Source of the DNA: Lomentospora prolificans
Lineage: Eukaryota > Ascomycota > Sordariomycetes > Microascales > Microascaceae
Direction: 5' to 3'
NCBI GenBank assembly: GCA_029532625.1
Contig: JARFXM010000009.1
Span: forward strand, 4,464,001-4,528,000
Length of the DNA: 64,000 nt
The notes beneath the pieces are model-generated. The model saw only the letters and a program-made list of their open reading frames with translations, was not told where the DNA came from and made no database searches. Below, one piece after another: positions 11,940-25,575 of the stretch (the first letter of the stretch is position 1; the number at the start of each line of letters is the position of its first letter). Made by a program: the position numbers and the translations under genes.

Positions 11940-14900
11940 GTTGGCTAGAATATGTGGTGGCTGGGAGAAGGGTAGAAGGCGAAGGAGCTGCTGGCTGAAG
12001 GCGCCCTGATGTGCCTGCGGTCTCGGGTCTCGTGTTTTCTGGTGATATATTTATACGTATTCAGCTGGTTCTCTATCAAGTTGGATGAGGGAGGAACCTG
12101 CTCCCAAAATGGTTGTCCAAGTGAAAAATTGAGGTAGAATACGTCGGAAGGGAAAAATTAAAAGCAGAAAAGAGGGAGACAAAGAGGAAGAAACTACCTC
12201 CGTGGAAAGGGAAATGGTTGGCTTTATATCGGAGAGGAGAAGTATCGGGGATATCCCAAAGGACTGTAGGAGCGAACCAGAGATAGGTCTAGAACTCAGA
12301 CGAGGCGTTTGATATGGAACCGCGTGCAGCAGCCGAAGCGCCAAGAAGGAGGTCATCCGGGTACAAGAGGACTTCCTTCCGGCAAGGCCTAAACTAAATG
12401 AGGATCGGTGCCTGCTCTACAAGTCTCCAAGTACATTGAAAACCACCGATATTGGGACTTAATCATACTCGGCCGGAACGGGTAGCCAGCCTTGTCTACA
12501 TACCATTCAGGGACTACCCACAGGGGCCCATGTGGACTCCTTCGGTGTGGCATCTTACGAAAGTTGCCTCCTCGCCTTCGTCCGATAATGTATTGTGGGG
12601 CCGGATGAGCGCAATGGCTCAGGATGCTAGCTAAGGGGGAGGCGTTGACGGCGGAAAAAAAAACATTTGAAGTTAGGTTGACTCTCGAAGAGGGTACCTT
12701 CTATTACAGAGGGCGAGATTTACAGGGGAAATACCAATTCTAGCCAGCTGTTTCGGTGGCACAAAGGGTATTACGGGCACCCGAAGGTGTGGAAATGACA
12801 CGTTAAGGGTCTTCTCCAGTCCATCGAGAACGTAAGATACCCATCTTTCATTTCCCTGTCCTGATACCGACTCCGCCGCTGGCGTCCATTGGTTTAGTTG
12901 CCGATTTTCAGTGGCGATTTGGTTTGGCCAGCTGCAAATGTCCACTTCGCACCGCCCGTCATGGCTTGGTAGCAACTCCGACCAATAAACCGTAGTTTCC
13001 GCGCTCCCCCAAGATGTCGCCTCCGGGCCGTGATCGGGGCCCCAACACCTCTTGCCGACCCCCAAGAACTTTTGAACGGTGTCTCGGCACAGGCCCCGTG
13101 CACACTGATGCGTTCTGCAGCCTCAGAACCAGCACCTCCCTCCCAAAAGACGGCTTGCACGGCCATTTTCACACCGGCTTCTCTTTTACATCGACTTGAA
13201 CCTGGAACAGCAAAAACGGTTGCAAACATTAACCCATTGATGCATATAATAACTATTGACATTGGTGGACCGAGGAGACCAGCAAAAATGTTTTGCTGAA
13301 GAGTGCGCTGGTGATGCCTAAGAACATATCGAAGCCGATCCTAGATACGGACGCCAGCCCTCCATACACGGGCGCTAGAGCCTTGCATTGCCACGCTTTC
13401 GTGGGCAGAAGTGGACAAACCCCCATGGGATCTTACCTGAGACTGCCCATCCCCCTTGCTCCTACTCTCTTTCCCCGCCTTTTCAGACCAGCCTTGGGGT
13501 CAGCTTTTAATGTATGCCTCGTTGTAAATGTCAACAACGTGACGGTGACAACGACGGAGAGCCGGGAAGCGAACTGTGATCCATCAACGAGTAAAGAATA
13601 ACAGGGATTGGGGAATTTTAGAAGTCCCAGAGATTAGGTGGCCTGGCGTAACCCTGTACACAGTAGCCTGTACTGTCCTCGGGAAGGGATAGTACGGAGG
13701 AGAGTACTAAACTGGAACGTCCTCAACAACAGCCTGACGAGAATTGACAGCCTGGCATGCTGCGCCTTGCACCAGAGTGGACTTGGTGTTTGGTCCGTAG
13801 TTGCTTTTCCTTCTCCTATTGAATGTGCATGAACAGTTCCAACTCCCGTCTCCGTTCTATTACGCGCTCAAGTTGGACCTGTTGAGGACTGACACTGTTG
13901 AGACGGGCAACTGCCGCTCGTCGTCCCTGATTTCCGAACAGAGAGCACTTTGGCGGAAACGGCCATTAGGCGAAATTGCTCAACAGGCCAGCCATCCGGG
14001 TGCAAATTCATCACCGACAAGGGTCCTCTCCATTCCATCTTCTTGACGAGTTCCCGGCCGCTCCAGAAGGCGGGGAGAGAGAACAAAAAGAAACATGGAA
14101 ACTAGCCGTCGAAATCGGATAAGCCATCAAGGCTTCTTGTCGGCTCACTTCTGAGCACGATGACTGGCCTCGAGCCAGCAAGGTTGAAGAGCACCCCAAA
14201 ACCACCCAATGTGGCTCAGCCCCTCCGCGTCCGGTAAAGCGGCGGGTGGGTGCAGCAGGCATCAATCGATAATACTCAAGCCTCCTCTTCTTTGGATCCA
14301 TTTTGAGGCACCCGGGCGTATGTATCAGACGAGGAAGCCATTTCTGACAGCTTGCATGCGCGCATGAACAATGTTCACAGCCCCAGGAGATTTAGATCAG
14401 CTCAGACAGCGCCGGAAATCAATTGATGGTCCATTTTATCAGACAAGGGTACGGGCCAAAATAGCTCGATCTCCTATCATTTCGAGTAGATTGACTGGCT
14501 TGACAAAGAGTATCGCTATTCCAATGCAGTCAATATTATTTCGCCAATCCGCCTTCCCCATTCTCATACTGTCCCGCAAGGGTGTCGTGCTGGGGCCGGC
14601 TTGCAGCCCCTTGCCATTGCTGGCTCATCCCAAGCCCGGAAATGATGGGACCGTTGGATGTGCTAGCTTTCGCCAGGCGCCCATTCTCCAGAGTCGACGA
14701 GCAACCCCAATCGACAACACTCTGTCCGGAAAGGGAAGTGGCAGGGCCAGAAGCAGATAACGAAGGATTGGTTCCAGATGTGTGTTATTAGCTATTAGTT
14801 CGTTCTCCATCCCTCCCGCCATATGCACGTTGCCCATACTATTACTCCCAGTCGTCCAGTCGCAGTCTCGCAGGGTCCATCCATCTTACGCCGCTGGCCT

Positions 14901-16888
14901 TCTGGCCTCGAATCTAATAGGCCCCAGCCGGCTTCTGGGCTGGCCAGCGCTGGTCCCTTTTCGGCCCTAACGATTGCGAACGTTGAATCACGCGTGGATC
15001 CACTTATCCATGAATGTACAAACCGCTGGCAGTGGGGAAGTGGCTAGCCCCCAGCGCATCCTCCGAATTGCGGGGGAGCCAGCTGGCTGGCTGGCGAGCC
15101 CTCATCAGTCGCACGCTAAAAACCCACCAGCCAGGCTCTCTCCCCCATTTATAGGTACTCTCAGGATGAAACGGGCCAAAGTACGAATTGAGGCCCTCCC
15201 GCCTGTGCAGTCCCATGTCCCTGGATTGTTCGATCGCCTGCTAGCGCATAGCATCACGGGTCACAGGCCGTGGAGATGGCGGTTAGCACGAGATGGCCTC
15301 ACGAAAATGGATCCGCGGTCTGCCGAAGTCCAGGGTCGCCTTGCCATCGCGCATCGCCTTCATACTGCGAGCGGAATCCTAAATTTCTGCTCAGCGCACG
15401 AGTCTAAGTCCAGCTCGGCGAGTGGGCGCCCAGAGCACGTCTGCGGCCAATCGAAGGAACTCTCCCATGTCAGCAAGGCGTGCAAAGTGAGGTATCCAAT
15501 GTCAACCATGGAAGAGCGTGCCCGCCGCCGTACTCCGTATCCCACACCTAAGTCACACGGCGCTAGAGTTTGGAATCATGGATGCAACGGAGGCCACGCG
15601 ACGCTGTTCCCGTAGTCGGCAAGGCGGCTTGCCCTTCCATTCAGTCATTCTGCATTCTGTCTCTTGATCTTTTCCCCAGCTTTGTTCTCCCATTTGCTAG
15701 ATTTACTCGAGAATTTTGGCCAAGTGGATGATCACCTTACTCAGGCGACTATTATTAATGACACATGCCTGTTCACGGGAGCCTCGGGGTAAATGAGAAG
15801 AGAGGGATGCGTGTAAACAGTACGCATGTCTAGTGAAAGCCACATTCCCACTCGTGCTGTTTCGTATTCCAACTCTCCGAGGTACGGAGTCCCTTGACGG
15901 AATTCGATATTCGATGCTAGTTTAGGCACCTTCGATGGACTTCCCAATCGAGGAAAGTGTCGAGTATGGTGACTTACCACAGGCTCCTGCCACTCTCGAT
16001 TACACGCTGGCGAATTCTCTAGCAAGGTTTCTGAAGTACGAAGTAGTGTCAAGACACGCAAAGTCGCGCGGTCTCGATTTTGATTAGAAATCAGCCAACT
16101 GGAGAACAAGTCCAAGGTATGAGTCAACATGAGAGATGGCAAATGCTGGGAAAAAAGAAATCGAAATATAGGAACTCTGCGTTTTCGAACTAACGGACGA
16201 GGCCGCCAGCTAAGATTAGCGGGGCTACAATGTATCCCCGTATCCCCGAATTTTAATCGAACGCCTTCGGCCGTTCTGCTGCCCACAGTCACAGTTGACC
16301 AATACCAACCACCAACGTACGGCTCTTGACGTCCCCCGAATACCAGATGCTAGGGATTGCCAAATGCGGCCCTTAGCCTTCAAAGTGGCGTTTTTAATAA
16401 TGCGCTTCACTCCTATCTCGCAAGTGCGAACTTCCACCGGCCGGTGCTTGCCTTCGTATTCTCCAGTACTCCGGGCCAAAACCCGCACCGTCTTCGAGGA
16501 ATGGACAGGACAGTGCCGCCAATAGAAGCTTAGGCGTGGCCTCCGGAGGAATTCTACACTTTCATCGGCCAGCTATCCCACTTATGCTCGGCGATACCTC
16601 CTGCGTAACATGCACTCCACTTTGCAGAATGCCAGGCACCCTACAAGTAGCATTAGTTGCTCAGCCATTGAAATAGCCCAACCAAAATACAGCCTCACTC
16701 TGGAATGAATAGAGTGAAAGCAATTTATTTTATCTTTTCCCATGCCAAGACTCATTCGAACTACGTAGCCTAGTATCTAGTATACATACATACATGCACG
16801 CCCATTCCGAAGGCAAAAACAAAAAGGCACCTGAGCATTAGACCGCCCAGCTCAAATCCGTCGCTTGTTTGCCGAGTAGAGCGTTAAG
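11940..16888. other. Intergenic region, no gene recognised
   Basis: About 5 kb between the calpain start and the end of the zinc-cluster regulator. Short open frames occur on both strands (the longest is 213 codons at 14974-15615, +) but none shows family motifs, a sensible intron pattern or coding-like composition. The first few hundred bases next to 11940 are the calpain promoter. Nothing that looks like an RNA gene or a mobile element was seen. Confidence 0.5.
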
Positions 16889-19666
16889 TTAAAAATAGAA
16901 ACCTGACTGAGGCGGCTGCTGCTGTCCTGCAGGAGGTTGGGTCATGAACTCATAGTTCATGCCGTCGAAACCGTTATTCCATGCTTCAGGCGATTCTGTA
17001 ACACGAATCTAGTTAGCAACAATGTAATGAGGCTTCCAGGCTATTACCGATATCGACTTACCCCACCAGATTGAATCGTAAAGATCTAGGGGGGACATAT
17101 AAGGAGAGGGGTCCATCCCGACCAGATGGTCTAGGTTGACGCCGGGGATCTGCTGAGCTGGCGAAAGGCTAGCTCCTGTGTCAGCTACGTTCGACGCTAG
17201 AGATTAAGCATATTCTTTGCCATACCCAGTGTAATCAGGCATTGCTGCTGCTCCTCGCTGCTGCATCTCGGCCATTGTACGTGCCGCATCCTGGTGCGGG
17301 TCGACGCCGGTGAGTGGGGGCGGACGGTATTGCGCATCCTCAATATTAGCGTTCAAAGACGGTGCGGTGAATGGCTGCGCCGGAGCTACCGGTTCGAGAA
17401 GAGAGTTAGACGCCGTGTCTGCCCCTTCACGCTTCACAGAACTGCCTGTAATGGAGCCATGCTTGTATATATTCTTCAACGCCATCAGCGCCCTCCACAA
17501 AGGACCCGAGAGTTCAATATCCTTGTCCGATTTCTTGATGCCACCTGAAGGCGAAGGGTGCTCTTTGGCTGCGGTTGCTGATAGAGCAGCGATCAAATCG
17601 CCCTGGAGCTGACGTATTTCGGGATCCGCTTTCGTGTCGACGAGGATGCCCAGAAGAAGCGCAGAGGATAGTCCGTTATAGGTGAATGCCCAACTACGCG
17701 TTGGTATCACAGAGAGTTGATGCATTGACAGGAACATCTTTACTGTCGTAATGAGGTTAGTCTTGCATTCGTTGGCGATGAACTCTTTTTGTTCCTCCTC
17801 GAAGGGGCAGTCGCGGCGCAACGCAGGGCGACAAGCAACAGATATAGTAAAGGCGAGATGAAGTTGGATGGCGAAATGCTGCAGTCTATCCTTCACGGTC
17901 CTACACTTATCCTTAAATTGAATCTGAGGTACAAGTTTGGTGCCGAGTCCCCGGACGGAATCGCGGATATCGATAATTTGGTCGTACGTAGCGTTAGCAA
18001 TGAGGTCTGGGGATAGGCGTCGGCATATAATATATGTCAAATGATACATTGCCTCCAAATACGTATACTGCTCCGTTGTATCAGGCAAGAGACAGGACGG
18101 GATGTTTGTGACGGGATATCTGTGGATTTGAATAATTGGCAATCATTAACGCTAAAGGAATAAATGGGGGTTTAGGTTCCCTTACCGGTCGAAAGATAGT
18201 GAAATAAGCGTGTCATGCCAGGTGCAAGTCCACCATAACTTCCTGCGTATCATCTCCTTCGCCCTGGCTTCTGGCGTCGCAATCTCTTTTCCATCATGAG
18301 GTGAAGGGCGATGGAGGCCTAGAGATTGGGCAAGACGGCAGGTTAATCCAAGTATGGCCCAAGAAGCCTCCGCCTTCATATCATTGAGTAGGACGAAGCT
18401 TGTCAGGAGCAGGACTTGGATTGAGTCGTAGGATGGTCTAGCCGCTCATGGTCAGCCTGGGTGAGAGACCATAGCATTGACTCGGATGTCAAAGACCTAC
18501 CTCAGTAAGAAATTCCCTAATCTCAAGAAATGGAAAGCGACTTGAATATACTTCTGTGCATCTCTCGTTCGAATATGATAAGGTGAGTCATGATACTGGG
18601 AGCCCACAGCGAGTATAGCAAACAAAATCGCTAGCCAGGTTGCAGAGACAGGTTTCGGCGAAGTCGTAATGCCTCTTACCGACCTCGCCCTTTCTTCCAG
18701 GTACGTCACCAACTTCACCTCAAACTCGTCAAGGTCAATGACGAATCCCCAAAACGGTTGCGTTACTTCCTTGTAAGTTCGGAAGAGTCTATAAGTATTG
18801 CATGTTAGCGGTCTGTCGCGGGCGACGGTGAGAAGACGGTCGCTCTTACTTCATCACCTCCCTATCGGAGGGCAGCTCAGAGGTGATTTCTTGAGTAAGG
18901 CGGTCAAGGTGTTTCGTCGACATCAAAGGGAATGGCGCCGATGTGTCGAGGCCTAGAATGGGCCTCATATCTTGGCGAATGTCGCCTACATTCCCTCCGT
19001 TATTTGATTCAGGTTGCTCCCTGAGCAAGACGGGTATACTGTTTTCGCCCAGATACCTCACTGGTTCTGGCGCGTCACTCTCATCAACGCTCGTAGCTTT
19101 CGACAGTCAGTGAAAGATATTTCATGAAAAAGCAGAAGATGAAGTGGGCATACTAAAGCTCCTAGGCCAGTTTCGATTCTCTTTTCGGCCACTGTCCGCA
19201 CTCGAATCTGGTGAGTGAGTTCTTTTACGGCCGACGGACCTCCCAGACTGGCTTGCACCCTTGCCAGACGCGCGCTGGTTGGGCTTGTATGAGCACAGCT
19301 GCGGATGCTCACGTTTCACGCAGTTCTCACACGGCTGCTGATTGTCGCATTTGACTTTGCGTTGCCTACAAGGCCAGCATGCCGTTCCTGTATTCCACCC
19401 AAGTTAGCGATCCTCGATCCGACGATGAGCAATGTCAAAGTATGTGAAAATATTTGATACCTGCCTGGCAGGTGATCAAGAAAAATTCGGGGTATGAGAG
19501 AGAAAAACCCAAGGTGATAAAGCTCTATTGAGGGGCATATAGTATGTTATATGGCAAGCATACCGTACCGCACCTTGCGGTGTGAATGAATAATGCGGCT
19601 CGCCTCCTCTGGGGTCAGGTCCTTGATAGACGTGGTGCCCTCTGGAGGATCCAATGAGTCCTCCAT
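16889..19666 (-). CDS. Zn(II)2Cys6 fungal-type transcription factor
   Basis: Nuclear pathway-type regulator of 743 residues from eight exons: 19564-19666, 19154-19387, 18850-19096, 18501-18788, 18186-18437, 17226-18119, 17062-17168, 16889-16995. The start was chosen because exon 1 joins the zinc cluster as KVRYGTACWPCRQRKVKC. The six cysteines are about C38, C41, C48, C54, C57 and C66 (spacing 2-6-5-2-8), a binuclear zinc cluster that binds CGG half-sites. The Fungal_trans regulatory domain spans roughly residues 200-450, with LFRTYKEVTQPFWGFVIDLDE, SYDSIQVLLL and KLWWTCTWHDTLISLSFDRYP. The C-terminus (NLDHLVGMDPSPYMSPLDLYD, then Gln-rich) looks like an activation segment. The 57-base intron 17169-17225 contains an in-frame TAA, so retention would truncate the protein by 71 residues. 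Target genes are unknown. It is head to head with the RNA polymerase gene. Confidence 0.9.
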
Positions 19667-20581
19667 AGACGAAAAAGGGAATGTCGCGAGAAAGTGTTAC
19701 GAATGCCGAACCCCGAGCAAGACAGGTGCCATAGGACATCAGAAGATGTTTAAGGAGGGGCAAAGATTATAAGCAAGCCTGTAAAAAGTCGAAATGGTGG
19801 TGACGGCGAAAGGCTCTTGCCGGATCGGAGGTGGTGTGGAATAACCCTCAGCACGGCGCCTAGGCACTGTGCTTCCTCACCGGGATCCTCGGGTCACCCA
19901 CAGTGTTAATCAAAGACTACATCACTATTCGTCAATGCAGCCGGACTAGCTCCGCGGAACCAGGCCAACTCAAAAGATACGTCTCTCCAAATGGCATCAC
20001 GTGAGATTTGATGCTGTCTCTACCTGATCTCAACATGACGATGAGGAACGGGGCTAAAGTATTAAAAAGATGTCCGACCCAAAGATATGAAGCAAGTTAG
20101 TTATGGCGCTCAGCTACTGCATTATGTAAGCTCAAGTTCAGCCAGCTAATAAAACCTTTGCGTTTGGAATGAGCATCAATGCCAGGGGGGTTGTGGCGCG
20201 CAAGGGATGGTGGTGCTCTTTGATTTCGAAGTGTGAGGCGCTCCTGCTTTGTGAACAGGCTGAGGAAGAGAAATGAGGGAAGTGGGGGGAAAATTGATGG
20301 GCAAGTCAGGCCTGCGCTTCCTGCCCCAACTTCCAAGTTCGGCGTATCCCCGACTCTCCTGAATTCTGCGACATGAAGATTATGACACCACGGCTGCTCA
20401 GATATCAATCTGTTCTATGATCACACCCAGTTTTAATCGTGAGCCAAGTCGAGATCGTTTGATACGGGGCCTTCCAACGGGCGGGTATTGGCCTGAATGT
20501 GCATGACTTTAGGCTAAGGATTTAGCTTGCCCTGGCGTCTCGTTGGCGGCACGAGTCCCCTCAACGCGTCATAGAGAGGGA
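19667..20581. promoter_or_regulatory. Shared divergent promoter region of the zinc-cluster regulator and the RdRP
   Basis: These 915 bases separate two divergently transcribed start codons (19666 minus, 20582 plus), so both promoters must lie here. I saw no clear TATA box or operator that I could assign. No open frame with family motifs lies in it. The shared region makes co-regulation possible but does not show it. Confidence 0.45.
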
Positions 20582-23500
20582 ATGTATGACACCATGGATA
20601 CTCGACCGCCGGTACCACCTACGTCCACCACCCCTATCAAGAACCGGCCTGGGGTCGAGAATGGCTTTATTGAAACTTTAAATGCGCGGTACGGGTTAGA
20701 CATCCGAGTTCCTGGCTTACATCTGTCCCCTCAAAAGCGGAAGGAAGGTCTCAAAACTGAAACAGCAAAGCGCGCCCATGCCATCCACAGCTTGGTACAA
20801 TTTTTGCAATATAAAAAGCCGGAAGCCTTGGAGATAGTCCGTGAACAATTCCAGGACGCCGCAAAGACCCTTTGTTCTCGGTGGGTCCCGAAACCCGGGG
20901 CCGTGCCGGAACTCGTGCCAGCCACCAACGCCTTGCCTCGGGCTTCGAACCCCACGGAACGAGAGGAGTTGGAGTTGTGCCTTTTAGCCCTTCTTGAGAA
21001 AATTAAGCCAAATGCTAGCCAACCTCTGTTCCAACCTCGCCCAGGAAAGGTAGCTCGTTCTGATGTTTCTTCGACCCTCTTCACTGTGCCAGTCACCTCC
21101 CGCCCTTTTCGCAAGAGACTCTCGGATGAAGCGGAACGCGGGCGGGATCTCAAACCAGGAGAAGACGGTCCCTCAGTGAGCAAGCGTGCAAAATCTGCTC
21201 TTGATCTAGTTCCTGTTCGCGGAAAAGTCGGCCAGCCCGCTATTAACCGAGCTTTCGATCGGCCTTTGGCCAAAGAGCATCGGCCACCACCGGCCGATAG
21301 TAATGGAGTACCTACCCTGATCGACCTTGTGTCAGCCAATACAAGCTACACATCTGTGATGACAGATGTTTTCTCGTCCACAAGTCGCATAGAAGATGAT
21401 ACAGTGGTATCTAATTCCCAACTCACACAATCTTTCGATGACCAAGAGCGCCAAGAGCCGAAACCCGATATCATCTCCCCTGCTACGGCCTTTTACATTC
21501 CGAACTATAAATCGCGCGAGCGGGTCAGTGGCTTTATCACCAGCGACATTCACAGAGCCCCTCCCGTGATCTCAGAACCAGAGAGAACCGATGAGCGGAC
21601 GCCGCAACCGGCCAATGTGTCCTCTTCCCTTTTGGAGGGACAAAAGGAACCCAACAGTACAACGGTAATAGCACAAAATGTGGCACGGCAGATATCCATA
21701 GCTGAAATATTTGGCCAAGACGTCCGCAAACATAGTCCACTCCTTACAATCCCGCCCCAGAGGAATGACATGTTCATGACTACCCAAGCCCTTCACCCCT
21801 CTGCCTCAGAAGTGGTGCCTCGTGAACATTCTGGTCGATCCCAAGAATATCCTGCGGTAGTGCCTTCATGGAGTAGTTCGCTCGACGTAGACTCAGAGTC
21901 AGGCGAACCTGTACTAGGCCGATATGCGGCGCTCAATCTCCGATTGCAAAATTCGTGGCGTGAGTAGAATTTATTGCACCATTTAGACGCATCCAAGACG
22001 ATTTTAGCCATCCACAGTCCCATGAAAGAACAGTTCTAACATCCTATAAGCGAAGCTTCCTCAGGGTCTTACTCGTGCTCCGCTTCCTATCATCTGGGAA
22101 GTAACTAGAGCTGCTCTTCACTGTGAGGTAGAACTCGGTGAACTCACCATGAGCTATGACGAAAGTTGGCACGATCAAGCAGTCTTTGATCAGGCACTGC
22201 GATCTCACCCGGCCTTTAGACTCAAATCCTTGCCTGGTATGTGCAGCCCGAGAGTTTGGAAATCAGCGCTCTCCACATTCCGGGATGACTCCCGCGCTGT
22301 CACGATGGTAATGCAAGCCAAGTACAACGACAAACCCTCCGGCCCATTCTTCCTTTTCTCGCTGGAGCCTCTCAAGCTTGAGCTTGGACATAGACTCGGT
22401 AGGCGTTTTGGTTCCGATAGATTCCTCGACGTCGTATTTCCATCTCTGTCCCCAGCTGAGAGGACAACTGCCTTCAAAGATCCTGGTGAAGTTGATCACG
22501 TACGCCGTTGGATTTCACAGCAGCAACATGTCGTACTTGGCCGAATATGGTACGGCTTCTTCTTGAAGGATGCCAAAATACAAATAAAGGACGATGAGTT
22601 TCGATGGGTGCGGTCTACCTACATCCAAAGACACCGAGTATACTTCTTCTGCGTCAACGGTGGCAACTTCGAAAGCACCACGTCGGATAACCCCGTTCCG
22701 CCAAATGAGCAGGCGATGACTCCAGCAGTTCGCACAAAGATGGAGTTATCGCATTTGATGGAGTGGGCCATTGGGCTTTCCCATAGCAAAGCAGATAAAT
22801 CTCTCAAATTATTTTCTCGACTTTCGCTAAGTATGACACCTGTAACCCTGTTTAACCGAAACCCGAGACACTGACCTACTTATCAATAGGCTTGAGCCCA
22901 TGTACTGCAACAGTTGTCCTCCGAAAGGAAGAAATCATCCACAAAGGGAATGACCTGAAATCTCCTACAGGTGTAGTAATGAATGACGGCATCGGCCGTA
23001 TGTCTCGCGCCCTAGCACGCAGAGTCACAGAGATCATGGGCCTAGATGCGATACCGAGTGGATTTCAAGGGCGTATAGGAAGCGCTAAGGGATTCTGGAT
23101 CATTGATGCAGACTCTTACTACAACTCGGATGGTAAGCTTTGGATTGAGACATATCCATCCCAGCGTAAATGGAGCTGCAGCTTCGAAGATGAGGCCCAT
23201 CGAACCTTTGAAGTAAAGAATTACTCTAGAGAACTCAGGTCAGCTTCGCTGAACAAACAGTTTATCACTGTTCTAGAAGCCCAATCTATCGACCCTAAAC
23301 TGACGAGGAGAACCCTAGCGACCCTCCTATGCCGCACAGTAAAAGAGGAACTCGACTCGCGAATCCTAGAAGCCAGAGATCCCTTGGCTCTTCAACGGTG
23401 GGCAGGTCTTGGCCAGCTTGCCCGATCAGACAGGATTCACCACGGCAAGGTTCCCTTTGTAGGAGGACTCCCTAATTCCGATGATGAGGCTCTTAAGTTT

Positions 23501-25036
23501 CTTCTCGACGGTGGCTTCTTACCAACCGAGCTTGGATACATACGGGAGATGGTATATGTTATCGCGAGGAAAAAACACGAAAAGCTCCAATCAAAGCTTC
23601 AGATCCAGGTGCCCCGATCTACATATGCTTACATGGTCGTTGACTTTTTGGGCGTCTTGGAAGAGAACGAGGTGCATCTTGGATTCTCTTCGAGCTTTCA
23701 AAGCGATGCCGGTGAGGCTGAGACTATTTTACATGACATTCCTATACTGGTGGCGAGAGCGCCAGCACACTTTCCAAGCGATATCCAAAAGGTCAAGGCC
23801 GTCTTTCGCACCGAACTCCGCCATCTAAAAGACGTGATTGTCTTTTCCTCTAAAGGGAACGTGCCTCTGGCGGACCTTCTTTCCGGAGGCGACTATGATG
23901 GAGACAAGGCGTGGATATGCTGGGATCCCACAATCGTCGACAACTTCCAAAATGCACCAGTACCTTCGCAACCGGATCTTGAGGAGCTTGGGTATCTCAA
24001 TATCGACCGCGGGACCTTCGAAGAGACTCTTACGAGGTTTGATAATCAGATGAACTTGGCCATATCTCACTTCATCTACCAGAGTTTCGCCTTCAGTACG
24101 CAAGGAGACCTTCTTGGTCAATGCACAAACTACAAGGAGAGGCTTTGCTACAAGAATAACACGATCGGAGACGACGCTGCTGTGCTTCTGAGCACACTCG
24201 TCTCTAAGCTGGTAGATAGAGCGAAGCAGGGCATTACCTTCACCCTAGAAGATTGGGAAAAGCTCAAAATCAACTGCATTCCGGCGGCTCACAGACCGCT
24301 TGCTGTACCTGCCTACATGACTGACTGCGATCCCCAGCCCAGGAATGGGGTCTACCATATCCTTGACTGGTTGAAGTTTGTAGTCATCAAACCAACGATC
24401 ACACAGGAGCTCAAAAGTTTCAACGAACGGCTCGGGAACCCGCAGCACTACGACCCGGACTTGGCTTACTACTTCCAGCAGCTGGAAACTCTAGCCGAGG
24501 ATTCTCGAACCTACAAAATCTTGCGCAAAAGCCTCAACCGAGATCTGCATTATGTGGCGGACTTGTGGAAGGACGCCTTTGGAGGGAATTTCCCTCAAGA
24601 CTACGCCGAAGAGGTCGAGAAGGTATACCAGGCCTTTTTGGATATCAAACCGGATCCGTTAACCCTCAGGCAACCCGTCAAGCAATGGCTTTTTGGGACC
24701 GACTGGGAGACTCCAGACGGCCTCAGCACCTGGGGCAAATTAAAGGCGTCTTGCCTGTTCAAGCAATATTACATGAAGCCCAAGTTCGTGTTCAAGATTG
24801 CCGGTGCGCACCTGCAAGCTATCAAGGCTGAAAGGCGCATTGCCAAGGAACCAGGCCGCGCCTCGAGGCCTCCTATTGCCGTTATCCCGGACATGTACGT
24901 CGTGCATCGGCCGGATAACAAGCTTATTCAAGCTTTGACGGCCCGCAATGGTATGGGCGGGTGTGCCGAAAGCCTTGCGGATGTGCTAGATGAGCATTAC
25001 TTTGACGACGAGGGAAACGAAATCGACGACTTTTAG
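20582..25036 (+). CDS. Cellular RNA-dependent RNA polymerase (RNA silencing, QDE-1/SAD-1 family)
   Basis: Makes double-stranded RNA from single-stranded templates to feed Dicer and Argonaute. Exons 20582-21959, 22051-22830 and 22890-25036 give 1434 residues. The introns (91 and 59 bases) have TTCTAAC and CTGAC branch points. The catalytic signature is SGGDYDGDKAWICWD with DYDGD at about 1054-1058, the double-psi beta-barrel motif of eukaryotic RdRPs that coordinates Mg2+. Other family blocks are KLPQGLTRAPLPIIWEVTRAAL across the first junction, then VVMNDGIGRMSRALARRVTEIMG and SGFQGRIGSAKGFW. The first 460 residues show no known domain and are Ser/Pro-rich, apart from a helical stretch at about 30-110. 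Length fits the QDE-1 class. I chose the first ATG after the upstream stop; a second in-frame ATG is four codons on. No lesion seen. Which paralogue it is needs a tree. Confidence 0.93.
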
Positions 25037-25575
25037 AAAGAGCCCGAAACACCAGTAACTAATAGCAGTTATGTCTATACGGCCCTTATCTGGTTGCACT
25101 TTCTCTATCTCCTTTTGTTCTTGGGGCTTCATCATCTTAGGCTCGCCGTCTTAGTTTCACCAAGGCTCGAAGTTTTGGAATGTTTACCTTACCCGTGGTG
25201 TACATATTACTCATAATCCCCGGTTTGTTTAATCTTTTCCGGCGTTCTACTTTACCCCATCAATTATACGCTTCATTCCGTCTTGGTGTACTTTACTTGT
25301 CTGATTTCGGATGTTCGTTTCTTGAGTACAGCTTTTGAAATGTCTAAGCATCGTATTCTTTCAGCGCGTCACCTAGATGGATTCTAGATTAGGGAGAGGT
25401 GGCTGCTTTGGTCCGTTTCAAGTCTCAGGCGTTCAGAATTGGCGCCATGGTTATCATTCACTTATCTACAACTCGAGGCGTCGAAGAGCTAATGTCATCA
25501 TCGTGTCTTCATTAAAACGTCTATCTCGTTGGTATGTACGACTCTCGTCTTCTCCATGAGTCGCTCGATCGCCAA
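25037..25575. other. Convergent 3' region between RdRP and exonuclease genes
   Basis: 539 bases between the two stop codons of convergent genes. The stretch is T-rich on the plus strand and holds only short frames. Overlapping 3' transcripts would make natural antisense RNA here, but this cannot be told from sequence. Confidence 0.5.

Noticed and set aside
14974..15615. 213-codon plus-strand frame in the 12-17 kb gap
   Set aside because: No recognisable domain and overlapping frames of equal quality on the other strand.
17204..17206. TAA as the true end of the zinc-cluster regulator
   Set aside because: The frame beyond it continues through two more junctions to a Gln-rich, family-like tail, and a GTATGG..CTAG intron with a GCTGACA branch point removes the TAA cleanly.
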